Part shown: piece after piece, positions 36,398 to 45,176 of the stretch | Layout: each line of letters begins with the position of its first letter | How positions within the stretch are numbered: position 1 is the stretch's first letter | Source: Brevibacterium limosum | GTDB taxonomy: Bacteria; Actinomycetota; Actinomycetes; Actinomycetales; Brevibacteriaceae | Direction: 5' to 3' | Length of the DNA: 64,000 nucleotides | Assembly (NCBI RefSeq): GCF_011617705.1 | Contig: NZ_CP050154.1 | Location: 682,001 to 746,000, forward strand | The notes under the pieces: generated by a model | Told to the model about the DNA's origin: nothing | The model's input: the letters and a program-made list of their open reading frames with translations, nothing else | Databases searched by the model: none | Made by a program: the position numbers and the translations under genes

Positions 36398-36431
36398 TTG
36401 ACCCATTTCAATTTCAGGGTCGATACTGAAA
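36398..36431 (+). promoter_or_regulatory. Promoter with overlapping inverted repeat before the EamA gene
   Basis: -35 TTGACC (36398-36403), 18-bp spacer, -10 GATACT (36422-36427). An inverted repeat TTTCAG-N8-CTGAAA (36412-36431) covers the -10 box. It lies 45-76 bp upstream of the CGNR start and about 250 bp upstream of the EamA start. The remaining spacer 36432-36677 has two GCCTCGGCGA copies (36530, 36563) and an AGGAGG before the EamA gene. Confidence 0.5.
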
Positions 36432-36677
36432 CCGGACATTCCACAGGACCCGCTGAGGTCCTGCACAACCCGAAGACGCGCAGGCACGGCAGAACGACGA
36501 AACGGTCACGCCGATGTCGACGTCGGACCGCCTCGGCGAGGGGAACTGGCGATCGTCGGGCCGCCTCGGCGAGGTCATGATCCGGCACCGCACCATCAAC
36601 TCAACACCGCACCACTGCCTCGGCGGACATCTGTCCCCGAGCACCACTCGACGTTTCACCACATCAGGAGGTCAGGA

Positions 36678-37646
36678 ATGAATCGCACCGTCATCGCAGG
36701 GTTCCTGCTCACTCTTGCCTCCGCGTTCTTCTTCGCGGTGTCGGGGCCGATCGCGAAGACGATGTACGCGATCGGGTGGACGCCGGGCGCGGTGGTGCTC
36801 ATCCGCCTGGCCGGTTCCGCCATCCTGCTGCTCATCCCCACCCTCATCGCCCTGCGCGGACGCTGGGGCGAAGTGCTCACGCACTGGCGGACCGTCGTCA
36901 CCTACGGCCTGGTCTCGATGGCCGGTGTCCAGGGGTTCTACTTCGTCGCCGTCGAACACCTCACCGTGGCCGTGGCGCTGCTGCTGGAGATGACCGCGCC
37001 GATGCTCATCGTCTTCTGGATCTGGGCCCGGACGCGGACTCGGCCGGCGACCGTGACGTTCGTCGGTGTTGTGGTCTCGATGATCGGTCTCCTGCTCGTG
37101 CTCAACCTGCGCGGGTCGTCGATCAGCATTTTCGGCGTGGTCATGGCCATGGCCGCCGCAGTGTGCCTGGCCAGCTACTTCCTCGTCTCTGCGAAGGACA
37201 CGATCACGATCCCGCCGGTCGCTCTGACCGGTCTGGGCATGGGCATCGGGGCGCTGGCGATGTCGGTCATCGTGCTCGCCGGCGTCATGCCGTGGAACGC
37301 GGTGACTGCTGACGTCGACTTCGGCGGGGTGTCGATGTCGTGGGTCGTGCCGATGGCGATGATCGTCGTCTTCACCGTCGGTGCGTACATCACCGGCATC
37401 CTCGGTCTGCGCTATGTCGGGGCGACCGTCGGATCGTTCGTCAACCTCGTCGAGGTCCCGTTCTCCGTCATCGTCGCCTGGCTGGTCCTCTTCGAAATGC
37501 CCGCCCCGATCCAGCTCTTCGGCGGAGTCTTCATCCTCGGCGGCGTCGGCTTCATCAAGTGGGGCGAGTCCCGCCTGGCTCGTCGCGTCGCCCGCCGTGA
37601 GGTCGTCGCCAAATCGAGCGCCGACTCCTCCCTTATTACTACCTGA
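36678..37646 (+). CDS. EamA/DMT-family transporter
   Basis: A 322-residue ten-span carrier with two EamA repeats (ASAFFFAVSGPIAKTMYAIG in the first; VVMAMAAAVCLASYFLVSA beginning the second). DMT carriers of this size usually export amino acids or related metabolites. AGGAGG lies ahead of ATG. The terminal residues ITT and the stop TGA lie inside palindrome copy B, so the repeat has replaced or extended the original C-terminus. The gene is divergent from the CGNR regulator. Confidence 0.9.
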   Translation: MNRTVIAGFLLTLASAFFFAVSGPIAKTMYAIGWTPGAVVLIRLAGSAILLLIPTLIALRGRWGEVLTHWRTVVTYGLVSMAGVQGFYFVAVEHLTVAVALLLEMTAPMLIVFWIWARTRTRPATVTFVGVVVSMIGLLLVLNLRGSSISIFGVVMAMAAAVCLASYFLVSAKDTITIPPVALTGLGMGIGALAMSVIVLAGVMPWNAVTADVDFGGVSMSWVVPMAMIVVFTVGAYITGILGLRYVGATVGSFVNLVEVPFSVIVAWLVLFEMPAPIQLFGGVFILGGVGFIKWGESRLARRVARREVVAKSSADSSLITT

Positions 37647-37694
37647 CGGCGGCGCAGCAACCTAGCGCGAGGTTGCTGGGCCCCCGTCAGGTAG
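37639..37694. repeat. 56-nt dispersed palindrome, copy B
   Basis: Arms 37639-37663 and 37670-37694 around the loop AGCGCG, with two mismatches. It contains the EamA stop codon (37644-37646) and lies 12 bp from the stop of the convergent XPB helicase gene, so it probably also works as a bidirectional terminator. Confidence 0.9.
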
Positions 37695-37705
37695 CTCGGG
37701 AGGGG

Positions 37706-39340
37706 TCAGCGGACTTCGATGCTGTAGCTGTAGCCCTGCTCGGTGAGGAAACGGCGGCGCTGAGCGGCGAAGTGCTCGTCGATCGTATCGGCGGCGACGA
37801 CGGTGTAGAACGTGGCCGAGCCCTGATCTTCCTTCGGCCGCAGAATCCGTCCCAGCCGCTGCGCCTCCTCCTGCCGGGACCCGAAGGCTCCGGAGACCTG
37901 AATCGCCACCGAGGCGGCCGGCAGGTCCACGGAGAAGTTCGCGACCTTCGAGACCACGAGGACCGGAATCTGTCCGGACCGGAACTCGCGGAAGAGCTCC
38001 TGGCGCACCGATTCGGGGGTCTGCCCGGTGAGCACGGGCGCACCGAGCTCGGCCCCGATCTCCTCGAGCTGGTCGAGATACTGCCCGATGACGAGGATCT
38101 GCGCATCCGGATGATCGGCGACGAGCTCGGAGACGATCGGCAGCTTCGCATCGGACGTCGCCGCCAACCGGTACCGGTCCTCACCGTCGGCGCGGGCATA
38201 CGCGGTTCGGGTGCCGCCATCGAGCCGGACCCGCACTTCATGGCAGGCGGCCGAAGCGATGTAGCCGAGGCGTTCGAGTTCCTTCCACGGCACCTCGTAC
38301 TGTTTGGGGCCGATGAGGGAGAAGACCTCGTCTTCGCGTCCGTCCTCACGCACAAGGGTCGCAGTCAGCCCGAGGCGACGACGAGCCTGGAGGCTCGCGG
38401 TCAGCCGGAAGATCGGTGCCGGCAGCAGGTGCACCTCGTCATAGATGACCAGGCCCCAGTCCTTGGCGTCGAGGAGTTCGAGGTGGAGGTACGAGCCCTT
38501 CCTCCGGGTGGTCAGAACCTGGTAGGTGGCGATGGTGATCGGGCGGATCTCCTTCGTCGATCCCGAATATTCGCCGACCTCGTCTTCGGTCAGGCTGGTG
38601 CGGCGCAGGATCTCGTCCTTCCACTGCTTCGCCGACACCGAGTTCGTCACGAGGATGAGTGTCGTCGTCTGCACCCGTGACATGGTGGCCACGCCGACGA
38701 TCGTCTTCCCGGCGCCGCACGGCAGAACCACGACCCCGGACTCACCGGACAGCGACTGGTCGATGGCCTGCTTCTGATAGTCGCGCAGATGCCACTGACC
38801 GCCGTGGGCATCATCGGACAGGGCGATCTCGTGGGCCTCGCCGTCGACGTAACCGGCATGATCGGAGACCGGGTGACCCAGCTGCAGCAGCGCGTGTTTG
38901 AGTTCGCCGCGTTCGGAGGGATGGACGAGGACGGATTCGTCGTCGATGCGTTTGCCGAACTTGCCGACGAGGTCGGGCTGACCGACGAGGTCATCGAGCA
39001 GTCCCGTCTCCGTCGAGGTCAGGGTCAGTCCGTGGATCGGATGGTCGATGAGGGTGAGCACACCGAAGCGGTCCATGATGTCGACGATGTCGACGAGGAG
39101 CTCATGCGGGACCGGGTACTTCGCGAATTCGAGGAGCACATCGACGACGGATTCGGCATCATGGCCGCTGGCGCGTGCGTTCCACAGTCCCAGCGGAGTG
39201 ATCTCGTAGGTGTGGATGTACTCCGGAGTCCGTGACAGCTGCGCGAACGGAGCGATCGCCACGGCCGCCTCGACGGCCAGGGGATGTCCCGATTCCAGCA
39301 GCACAGTCCGGTCGGACTGCACGATCAACGGACCATTCAT
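37706..39340 (-). CDS. XPB-type DNA repair helicase
   Basis: A 544-residue SF2 helicase of the bacterial XPB group, a 3'-5' DNA translocase. An N-terminal recognition-like domain (about residues 1-170) is followed by motif I VVLPCGAGKTIVG, motif Ia-III including IYDEVHLLPAP (DEVH box), then LTATLVREDG, and C-terminal motif VI LGRILRPKEDQ. GGGAAG precedes ATG 39340. Upstream on the same strand is a helicase-associated protein, the same pairing as Rv0861c/Rv0862c in Mycobacterium tuberculosis. A role in excision repair or transcription-coupled processes is likely. Confidence 0.95.
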   Translation of the reverse strand: MNGPLIVQSDRTVLLESGHPLAVEAAVAIAPFAQLSRTPEYIHTYEITPLGLWNARASGHDAESVVDVLLEFAKYPVPHELLVDIVDIMDRFGVLTLIDHPIHGLTLTSTETGLLDDLVGQPDLVGKFGKRIDDESVLVHPSERGELKHALLQLGHPVSDHAGYVDGEAHEIALSDDAHGGQWHLRDYQKQAIDQSLSGESGVVVLPCGAGKTIVGVATMSRVQTTTLILVTNSVSAKQWKDEILRRTSLTEDEVGEYSGSTKEIRPITIATYQVLTTRRKGSYLHLELLDAKDWGLVIYDEVHLLPAPIFRLTASLQARRRLGLTATLVREDGREDEVFSLIGPKQYEVPWKELERLGYIASAACHEVRVRLDGGTRTAYARADGEDRYRLAATSDAKLPIVSELVADHPDAQILVIGQYLDQLEEIGAELGAPVLTGQTPESVRQELFREFRSGQIPVLVVSKVANFSVDLPAASVAIQVSGAFGSRQEEAQRLGRILRPKEDQGSATFYTVVAADTIDEHFAAQRRRFLTEQGYSYSIEVR

Positions 39341-39417
39341 TCAGAACTTCCCTTCCCGAAGTGTGATGACACCAGAGGACACAACACGTCGGCATCCCCG
39401 ATTGTTCCCGCTCCGAG

Positions 39418-39473
39418 CTACCTGACGGGGGCTCAGATACCTGGCGCCAGGTTGCTGGGACGCCGTCGGGTAG
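39418..39473. repeat. 56-nt dispersed palindrome, copy C
   Basis: Arms 39418-39442 and 39449-39473 around GGCGCC; the left arm has drifted while the right arm keeps AGGTTGCTGG and CCGTCGGGTAG. It lies between the helicase-associated gene and the XPB gene, which share a strand, so here it interrupts an operon-like pair. Confidence 0.88.
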
Positions 39474-39476
39474 CAA

Positions 39477-41621
39477 TCAGGGGGCGGGGTCGACGGAGAC
39501 GATGCGGGCGACGGCCAGTGAGGCCTCGGCTCCGGTGGTGGTGACGGTTCCGCGGACGCGGCCGGCGTTGAGGGTGGCCGGCAGCATCTCGATCGTCCGT
39601 TCCTTCCCCTGCGAATCAGCGATCCGGATGAGCACGCGGCGCTTCGCCTCCGCGGCCTCCCGCAGCCGGTCCATATGCCCCAAAGGCTCATCCGTGCTCA
39701 CCTGCGCGGCCGCCGCGGCCGGTGCCGAACGCAGGATCCGCATGTACTCGCCGAGGTGGCTGTCACTGACCCGCGGACGCCGCCGCACGCTGACCTCGGG
39801 TTCCGACTCGGTGATCACCCGACGCCTGCGCACCGGTCCGCCCGCCGAATGCAGCAGCGCATGATGATCACCGGCCTCGAGCAGGTGCATCGTCCGCTCC
39901 GGCCCGAGCTGAGAGATCGCCACCGTCGGGGCCAGACGTTCGAGACCGGCCGGCATCATCGCCTGATCGGAGAGGATGACATCGAGGTCGACCGGATCGT
40001 CGACGATGAGCACCGCCCGGGCTCCGGCTACACGCACTCGCCGCAGCTTCGAAGCCGTGTTCTGCACGAGGAACTCCAGCGTCGACGGCAGCTCTTCGAC
40101 ACTGATCTCAGCGAGTTCGGCCAGAGCCTCCTCCGGGGTGAGACCGGCCTGCATGGTGTCTTCGATGGTCTCTGCGTCGATGCGATAGACGGTGCCCTGA
40201 CCACGCGCCTCGACGACGGCGTACCTGCGCAGGACATGGTGGACCCGCGGTTCGATCGGGCCCGTCGCCACAGCCGTGAGATCGGACTGGATGAGCACCG
40301 AATCGACCTCGGCCCCGAGCCCTTCGCTGACCGCGGCGATGACATCCCCGGGCACGGTCAGTGCCTCCACGGCCACCCCCAGCGGCAGGATGGAGGGATC
40401 CTGTTCGGCATGCTCGGCCATCGTCCGATCCAGACCGGAGGCCAGGCGGAGACCGAACCGGCTCGGTCCGAAATGATCCGGCTGCTGCAGAGGGGTCGTC
40501 GCCAGCCCCAGGGTGACGCAGGTGTGAAGCACGGCTTCGGTCATCGCGAACTCATGGGCCGGCAGCAGCGGGTGCCGTCGCAGCACCTCGGCATGGATCC
40601 AGCCTGCCGACCGCGCCGTACCCAGACCGATGTCATGGAGGACGGACAGGACAGCGCGGCGCAGCAGCGGCATCGCCGGCACCGAGAGGCCGTAGCCCTT
40701 GAACAGGGACTTCTTCGGGGTCGCGAGCACGGTGAGGCGTTCGTTCTCGCTCGCCCCCGCCGCCAGCTGAGTGACATCGAGCAGCTCGCGCAGCCATGCT
40801 CCGACCAGAGCCGCCCACAGTTCGGCACGATCACCGGCGAGGACGGAATCGGCGTCATCGGCGGCCGTCCACTGCGGATCGAGCGCATCGTCGAGGACCC
40901 CGATGAGGTGCAGCGACTTCGCGGCCAGCAGCAGAGTGATCGACTGCTCGAGATTGAGATCGAGAGTGCGAGCGAGCCGGGAGACATCCCGTTTGGAGAT
41001 GCCGCCGCTGGTCAGTCGGGAGATCGGGAAGACGGCGAGCTCATCGACGAGCCCACGCAGGGACGAGATCACCTCGGCCACGGCGGCCTGTTCGCTGTTG
41101 TGGATGAGCGGCTGGCTGATCGTGGCCGTGCTCGAATCGATCACGGATTCATCGATCTGCCACGGATGGGCCCGGGAGGATTCGGCCGCCGAGGTCGGCA
41201 GCAAGGTGATGGCCTCGGACTGGATCCGCCAGACCGGGCAGTCAGAGAGCAGGTTGCCGCCGGCTGATCCGTCACCCGTCCCCGAATTCCCGGATCCGCC
41301 CCCGCCTGCGGGCCATGCCAGGCCGAGGTCGCGCAGTCGGGGCAGGGCCGCCTCGGCGAGGGCGGGATCGATATGCGGATTGCCGGCGACCTCGATGTCG
41401 GGCGTCGTCCGGGCCGCCTTGGCCAAGGAGACGAAGACCTCGAGGGTGCGCGCATCGAGGGCTTCGATGCCGCGGGAGACCCCGATGCGTGAAGACGCGG
41501 CCGCGGCCAGGGCCGCCATCGTCGGGGACTCGGGTTGGAGGAGGTCGCGTCGAGTCCGGACGAAGGACTCGAAGTCGGCATCTGCACTGTGGGACAGCCA
41601 CTGGCTGAAGGTCATTGACAT
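39477..41621 (-). CDS. Helicase-associated domain protein, XPB partner
   Basis: A 714-residue protein containing a helicase C-terminal-like region (Helicase_C_3 type; EFLVQNTASKLRRVRVAG..., DDPVDLDVILSD) but no Walker motifs. The N-terminus (MSMTFSQWLSHSADADFESF) and central winged-helix-like segments match Rv0862c-type proteins encoded next to bacterial XPB. It may regulate or anchor XPB. Residues 105-125 form a Gly/Ser-rich linker GGGGSGNSGTGDGSAGGN. The start may be ATG 41621 or 41615; no clear ribosome-binding site is seen. Confidence 0.85.
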   Translation of the reverse strand: MSMTFSQWLSHSADADFESFVRTRRDLLQPESPTMAALAAAASSRIGVSRGIEALDARTLEVFVSLAKAARTTPDIEVAGNPHIDPALAEAALPRLRDLGLAWPAGGGGSGNSGTGDGSAGGNLLSDCPVWRIQSEAITLLPTSAAESSRAHPWQIDESVIDSSTATISQPLIHNSEQAAVAEVISSLRGLVDELAVFPISRLTSGGISKRDVSRLARTLDLNLEQSITLLLAAKSLHLIGVLDDALDPQWTAADDADSVLAGDRAELWAALVGAWLRELLDVTQLAAGASENERLTVLATPKKSLFKGYGLSVPAMPLLRRAVLSVLHDIGLGTARSAGWIHAEVLRRHPLLPAHEFAMTEAVLHTCVTLGLATTPLQQPDHFGPSRFGLRLASGLDRTMAEHAEQDPSILPLGVAVEALTVPGDVIAAVSEGLGAEVDSVLIQSDLTAVATGPIEPRVHHVLRRYAVVEARGQGTVYRIDAETIEDTMQAGLTPEEALAELAEISVEELPSTLEFLVQNTASKLRRVRVAGARAVLIVDDPVDLDVILSDQAMMPAGLERLAPTVAISQLGPERTMHLLEAGDHHALLHSAGGPVRRRRVITESEPEVSVRRRPRVSDSHLGEYMRILRSAPAAAAAQVSTDEPLGHMDRLREAAEAKRRVLIRIADSQGKERTIEMLPATLNAGRVRGTVTTTGAEASLAVARIVSVDPAP

Positions 41622-41694
41622 CGCAGATCAGTCTATCGCGAGGGGTACAATGGAGGGGCAGATCAGGATGAGAGAACGGACGGAAGGACGCGCA

Positions 41695-41925
41695 TTGTCA
41701 GCCACTCGAGTCGACACGACCATCGTCGTCACAGCGGTTGCCGCCGCAGCCATCGGGGCGCTCGGCCTCATCGGCGTCCTCGGTCAGGCCTGGATGGGAC
41801 TGACCCCCAGTCCGCTGCTGACCTACCTGCCCATGATCCTCGTGCCCATCGCCATCATCCTCGCCTGCGTGGCCATGATCCGAGCAGCCATCCGACGCAG
41901 ACAGACCGGGGTGGGCCACCGCTGA
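41695..41925 (+). CDS. Small two-span membrane protein
   Basis: A protein of about 76 residues with two hydrophobic spans (VVTAVAAAAIGALGLIGVLG; LLTYLPMILVPIAIILACV) and a basic tail RRRQTGVGHR. TTG 41695 is preferred, since GGAAGGA lies seven bases upstream; ATG 41650 or 41668 would add up to 15 charged residues. It is divergent from the helicase-associated gene. No family is recognised. Confidence 0.7.
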   Translation: MSATRVDTTIVVTAVAAAAIGALGLIGVLGQAWMGLTPSPLLTYLPMILVPIAIILACVAMIRAAIRRRQTGVGHR

Positions 41926-41930
41926 AAACA

Positions 41931-41971
41931 TCACTCATGCCGCCCGCCGGTGCGGGGACGGGCATGAGTGA
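41931..41971 (+). terminator. Hairpin after the small membrane protein gene
   Basis: TCACTCATGCC pairs with GGCATGAGTGA (11 bp) and an inner CCCGC/GCGGG stem continues it. No T-tract. The rest of the spacer to 42299 holds no convincing gene, only one GCCTCGGCGA copy (42011) and the ribosome-binding site of the next gene. Confidence 0.65.
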
Positions 41972-42299
41972 CACCCGCACAGGGTGATCCAGACGGTGCC
42001 GATCCCCACCTCGCCGAGGCGACCGACTGCCCGCCCGTGCCCGTGATCTTCGCCACCGATCGGGCGCTCGCCGACAACGCACTCACCGCCTGCACGGACA
42101 CAACGGACCGAGGCAGGGCAGAGCAGGGTAGGGCAGGGACCACATCGCCTGCACGATCACGGCCGCTCACAGGCGGCGGCCTTCACAGACTGCTCCGGCT
42201 GCGGAATCGGATCCCGTGGCCGACCGACACACAGCCCGCACCAGCGGGCACCGAACGTTGAGCCCGCCACTGCGGGTACGACCAGACAGAAAGGACATC

Positions 42300-42680
42300 A
42301 TGCCCACCGGACGCGTGAAATGGTTCGATGCCGAGAAGGGCTTCGGCTTCGTCATCGCCGAGGACGGCTCGCAGGCCTTCCTCCATTCCTCCGTGCTGCC
42401 CGAAGGGGTCGACGTCACCAAGGGCACCCGACTCGAATACGACGTCGTCGATTCCCGCCGCGGAGCGCAGGTGCTCAAGGCCCGCCCCCTGACCTCTCCG
42501 GGCAAGGTGGCCAAGGCCCGCCGACGTCCGGCCGTGGACATGGCAGTTATGGTTGAAGATGTCATCAAAGTATTGGATGACCTCAACAACGGACTGCAGC
42601 ATGGCCGCTACCCGGATCCGACGCATGGGAACAAGGTGGCCAGCCTGCTGCGGGCGATTGCCGACGATTTGGAGTCCTGA
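42300..42680 (+). CDS. Cold-shock-domain protein with C-terminal extension
   Basis: A 126-residue protein. Residues 1-65 are a cold-shock domain with KGFGFVIAED (RNP1) and QAFLHSSVL (RNP2). Residues 75-126 form a helical extension (VDMAVMVEDVIKVLDDLNNG, NKVASLLRAIADDLE). This two-part form corresponds to mycobacterial CspB (Rv0871-like). AAAGGA precedes ATG 42300. The stop shares one base with the DUF3027 start. Confidence 0.93.
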   Translation: MPTGRVKWFDAEKGFGFVIAEDGSQAFLHSSVLPEGVDVTKGTRLEYDVVDSRRGAQVLKARPLTSPGKVAKARRRPAVDMAVMVEDVIKVLDDLNNGLQHGRYPDPTHGNKVASLLRAIADDLES

Positions 42681-43645
42681 TGTCATCACTGTTCAGTGAT
42701 TGGCTGGCCCGGCAGACCGCCGCGCCCGCTGCCGCAAGCGACGTCGAGCAGACCACCGGTGGAGACGGTGCCGTGCAGGCCTCGACCGCCGGTGAGGTCG
42801 AGCCGACCGCAGCTGGAAGTGCAGCGTCGACCGGCGACGGCACGGCCGCCTCGGCGAAGGGATCGAAGACCGGCCGCGGACGGTCAGGCACGGAGAAGGT
42901 CGTCCTCGACACCCAGCTGGCCGCGGCGATCGACATCGCCCGCACCGCCATCGCCGAGGTGGCCGGCAGCGCCGTCGTCGGCGAACACCTGGGAACGGTG
43001 GCGGAGGCGACCCGCCTGGTCACCCACTACTTCGTGTGCACCGACCCGACCTACCGAGGTTGGCGGTGGGTGGCCGTGCTCGCCCGCGCCCCGCGTGCGA
43101 AGAAGGTCACGGTCTGCGAGACCGCGCTGCTGCCCGGCCCCGACGCCCTCGTCGCCCCCGAATGGGTGCCGTGGGAGGAGCGACTCGAACCCGGCGATCT
43201 GGGTCCGCGCGATACCCTGCCGAAGCTCGACCGGGATCCGAACCTGCAGCCGGGCTTCCAGCAGACCGAGGACAATTCGGCGGACAACGTCGACCAGATC
43301 CCGAACTTCGAGTTCGGTCTCGGCCGCGAACGCGTGCTCTCCTCCGACGGGCTGAGTGAGGCCGCGGCCCGGTGGGCGGACTCCGATGCCGGACCCGACG
43401 GTGAGTTCGCCGCACGCGCGGCCGGACACTGCGGCAGCTGCGGATACCTCATGCCGATCGCCGGATCGCTGCGCCAGAAGTTCGGAGTCTGCGCCAATGC
43501 GTGGTCACCGTTCGACGGTCGCGTGGTCGGACTCGAATCCGGGTGCGGTGCGCATTCGGAGACCGATGTGAGACGCCCGAACAACGAGCCGGCCGAGGCC
43601 GTCGTCGACGACTTCTCCGGCGAGCTCGAGTTCCAGGAGGGCTGA
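42680..43645 (+). CDS. DUF3027 family protein
   Basis: A 321-residue protein of an actinobacterial family. The conserved part starts at about residue 75 (LDTQLAAAIDIARTAIAEVA, TDPTYRGWRWVAVLARAPR, APEWVPWEERLEPGDLGPRD), and a cysteine cluster GHCGSCGYLMPIAGSLRQKF...GVCANAWSPFDG near the C-terminus looks like a zinc site. The first 70 residues are low complexity. It is coupled to the cold-shock gene by TGATG. Function unknown; the cysteine module suggests a nucleic-acid or protein-binding role. Confidence 0.88.
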   Translation: MSSLFSDWLARQTAAPAAASDVEQTTGGDGAVQASTAGEVEPTAAGSAASTGDGTAASAKGSKTGRGRSGTEKVVLDTQLAAAIDIARTAIAEVAGSAVVGEHLGTVAEATRLVTHYFVCTDPTYRGWRWVAVLARAPRAKKVTVCETALLPGPDALVAPEWVPWEERLEPGDLGPRDTLPKLDRDPNLQPGFQQTEDNSADNVDQIPNFEFGLGRERVLSSDGLSEAAARWADSDAGPDGEFAARAAGHCGSCGYLMPIAGSLRQKFGVCANAWSPFDGRVVGLESGCGAHSETDVRRPNNEPAEAVVDDFSGELEFQEG

Positions 43646-43653
43646 CTCACTCG

Positions 43654-44931
43654 ATGTCCCAGATGTTCCGGTCGTTGTCGGAGCCGAACTACCGGCACTG
43701 GTTCGCCGGTGCCCTGATCTCCAACACCGGGACATGGATGCAGCGCACGGCGCAGGACTGGATCGTCCTGACCATGCTCACGGACAACAACGCTTCGGCG
43801 CTGGGCATCACCATGGCCCTGCAGCTGGGCCCGCAGCTGATCATGTTCCCGTTCGCGGGCAACCTCGTCGACAAGTTCGACAAGCGACGCCTGCTCATGG
43901 TCACTCAGGCGCTGCTGGGATTCATCGGACTCGTCCTCTTCGTCCTCACCATCACCGACGTCATCGTCCTGTGGCACGTCTACGTGCTCGCGTTCACGCT
44001 CGGAATGCTCACGACGCTGGACAACCCGTCGCGGCAGGCATTTGTCTCCGAACTCGTCGGTGAGAAGCTGCTGCCGAACGCGGTCAGTCTCAACTCGGCC
44101 TCCTTCAACGGCGCCCGCATGATCGGCCCCGCCGTCGCCGGTGTCCTCACCGCCCTCATCGGACCCGGCCCCGTCTTCCTCATCAGCGGTCTCGGCTTCG
44201 CGGCGACTCTGACGGTGCTCATCCGCCTCGACAAGTCGAAGCTGCATCCCTCCGGTCGGCGCGGCAAGGGCGGAGTCCTCGGGGGACTGAAGTACCTGCG
44301 CAGGCGCCCGGACATCACGATCGTCCTCGTCGTGCTGTTCATCATCGCGACCTTCGGATTCAACTTCAACATCTACACCGCGACGATGGCGAAGATCGAA
44401 TTCGGCAAGGACGCCAGCGGCTTCGGTCTGCTCAACTCCGTCATGGCCATCGGCTCGGTCACGGGGGCGCTCGCCTCGGCACGGCGGGAGAAGCCCCGGC
44501 TGCGGTTCATCTTCGGAGCCGCCGGCGGATTCGGTGTGGCCGTCGGAGTGGCATCGCTGATGCCGAACTACTACCTCTTCGCCGCCTCCCTCATGTTCGT
44601 CGGCTTCTCCTCGCTGACGATGATGACCTCGGCGAACGCCTATGTGCAGACGACCACGGCCGCGAACTACCGCGGCCGGGTGATGGCGATCTACGCGGCC
44701 GTCGTCATGGGCGGCACCCCCATCGGCGCACCCCTGGCCGGGTGGGTCGCCGATCTCTTCGGGCCGCGGATGGCGCTGGTCGTGGGAAGCGCCTCGGGGA
44801 TCATCGCCTTCGCCGTCGGACTGACGTGGATGATCATGGCCAAGGACCTGCGCCTCCACCGGGATCCGAAATCGCGCATCCGCCTGCACGTGAGCTATCA
44901 CGGTCGGCCTCCGGGCGGCAGCGGACACTGA
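43654..44931 (+). CDS. MFS transporter, EntS-like
   Basis: A 425-residue MFS carrier beginning MSQMFRSLSEPNYRHWFAGA, with GNTGTWMQRTAQDW-like first loop and motif A NLVDKFDKRRLLM between spans 2 and 3. This N-terminus is typical of the enterobactin-exporter/DHA3 branch. AGGAGG lies 13 bases ahead of ATG 43654, rather far; the frame is open upstream. It follows DUF3027 by 8 bp, so co-transcription is likely. Confidence 0.9.
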   Translation: MSQMFRSLSEPNYRHWFAGALISNTGTWMQRTAQDWIVLTMLTDNNASALGITMALQLGPQLIMFPFAGNLVDKFDKRRLLMVTQALLGFIGLVLFVLTITDVIVLWHVYVLAFTLGMLTTLDNPSRQAFVSELVGEKLLPNAVSLNSASFNGARMIGPAVAGVLTALIGPGPVFLISGLGFAATLTVLIRLDKSKLHPSGRRGKGGVLGGLKYLRRRPDITIVLVVLFIIATFGFNFNIYTATMAKIEFGKDASGFGLLNSVMAIGSVTGALASARREKPRLRFIFGAAGGFGVAVGVASLMPNYYLFAASLMFVGFSSLTMMTSANAYVQTTTAANYRGRVMAIYAAVVMGGTPIGAPLAGWVADLFGPRMALVVGSASGIIAFAVGLTWMIMAKDLRLHRDPKSRIRLHVSYHGRPPGGSGH

Positions 44932-45017
44932 CGGGCTCGAGCGGGCAGGACAACTGTCCGCAGGTGGGAGCTCGACCTGGAGCAGTGTCGGGCGGAAGCC
45001 GGCGCTTGGCAGGGGTT

Positions 45018-45092
45018 GGCACTCGGTTGGGGCGATTTTCGGCAAGGGGCGGCACTCGGTTTGGGCGATTTTCGGCAAGGGGCGGCACTCGG
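45018..45092 (+). repeat. 33-bp tandem repeat before the DUF456 gene
   Basis: Units 45018-45050 and 45051-45083 share 32 of 33 bases (core GGGCGATTTTCGGCAAGGGG), with a third partial unit to 45092. They lie in the 245-bp spacer between the MFS and DUF456 genes, upstream of the latter's likely promoter. Confidence 0.88.
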
Positions 45093-45176
45093 CGGGCCCG
45101 GAGGTTCGTGTCATAGAATTTCGATCGACCGCCTCGGCGACGGATTCGAGGGTCGAGCAAGGGAAACGGACGAACT

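Noticed and set aside
41968-42261. 97-codon ORF before the cold-shock/DUF3027 pair
   Set aside because: Composition is low complexity, no family or ribosome-binding site, and it overlaps the terminator side of the spacer.
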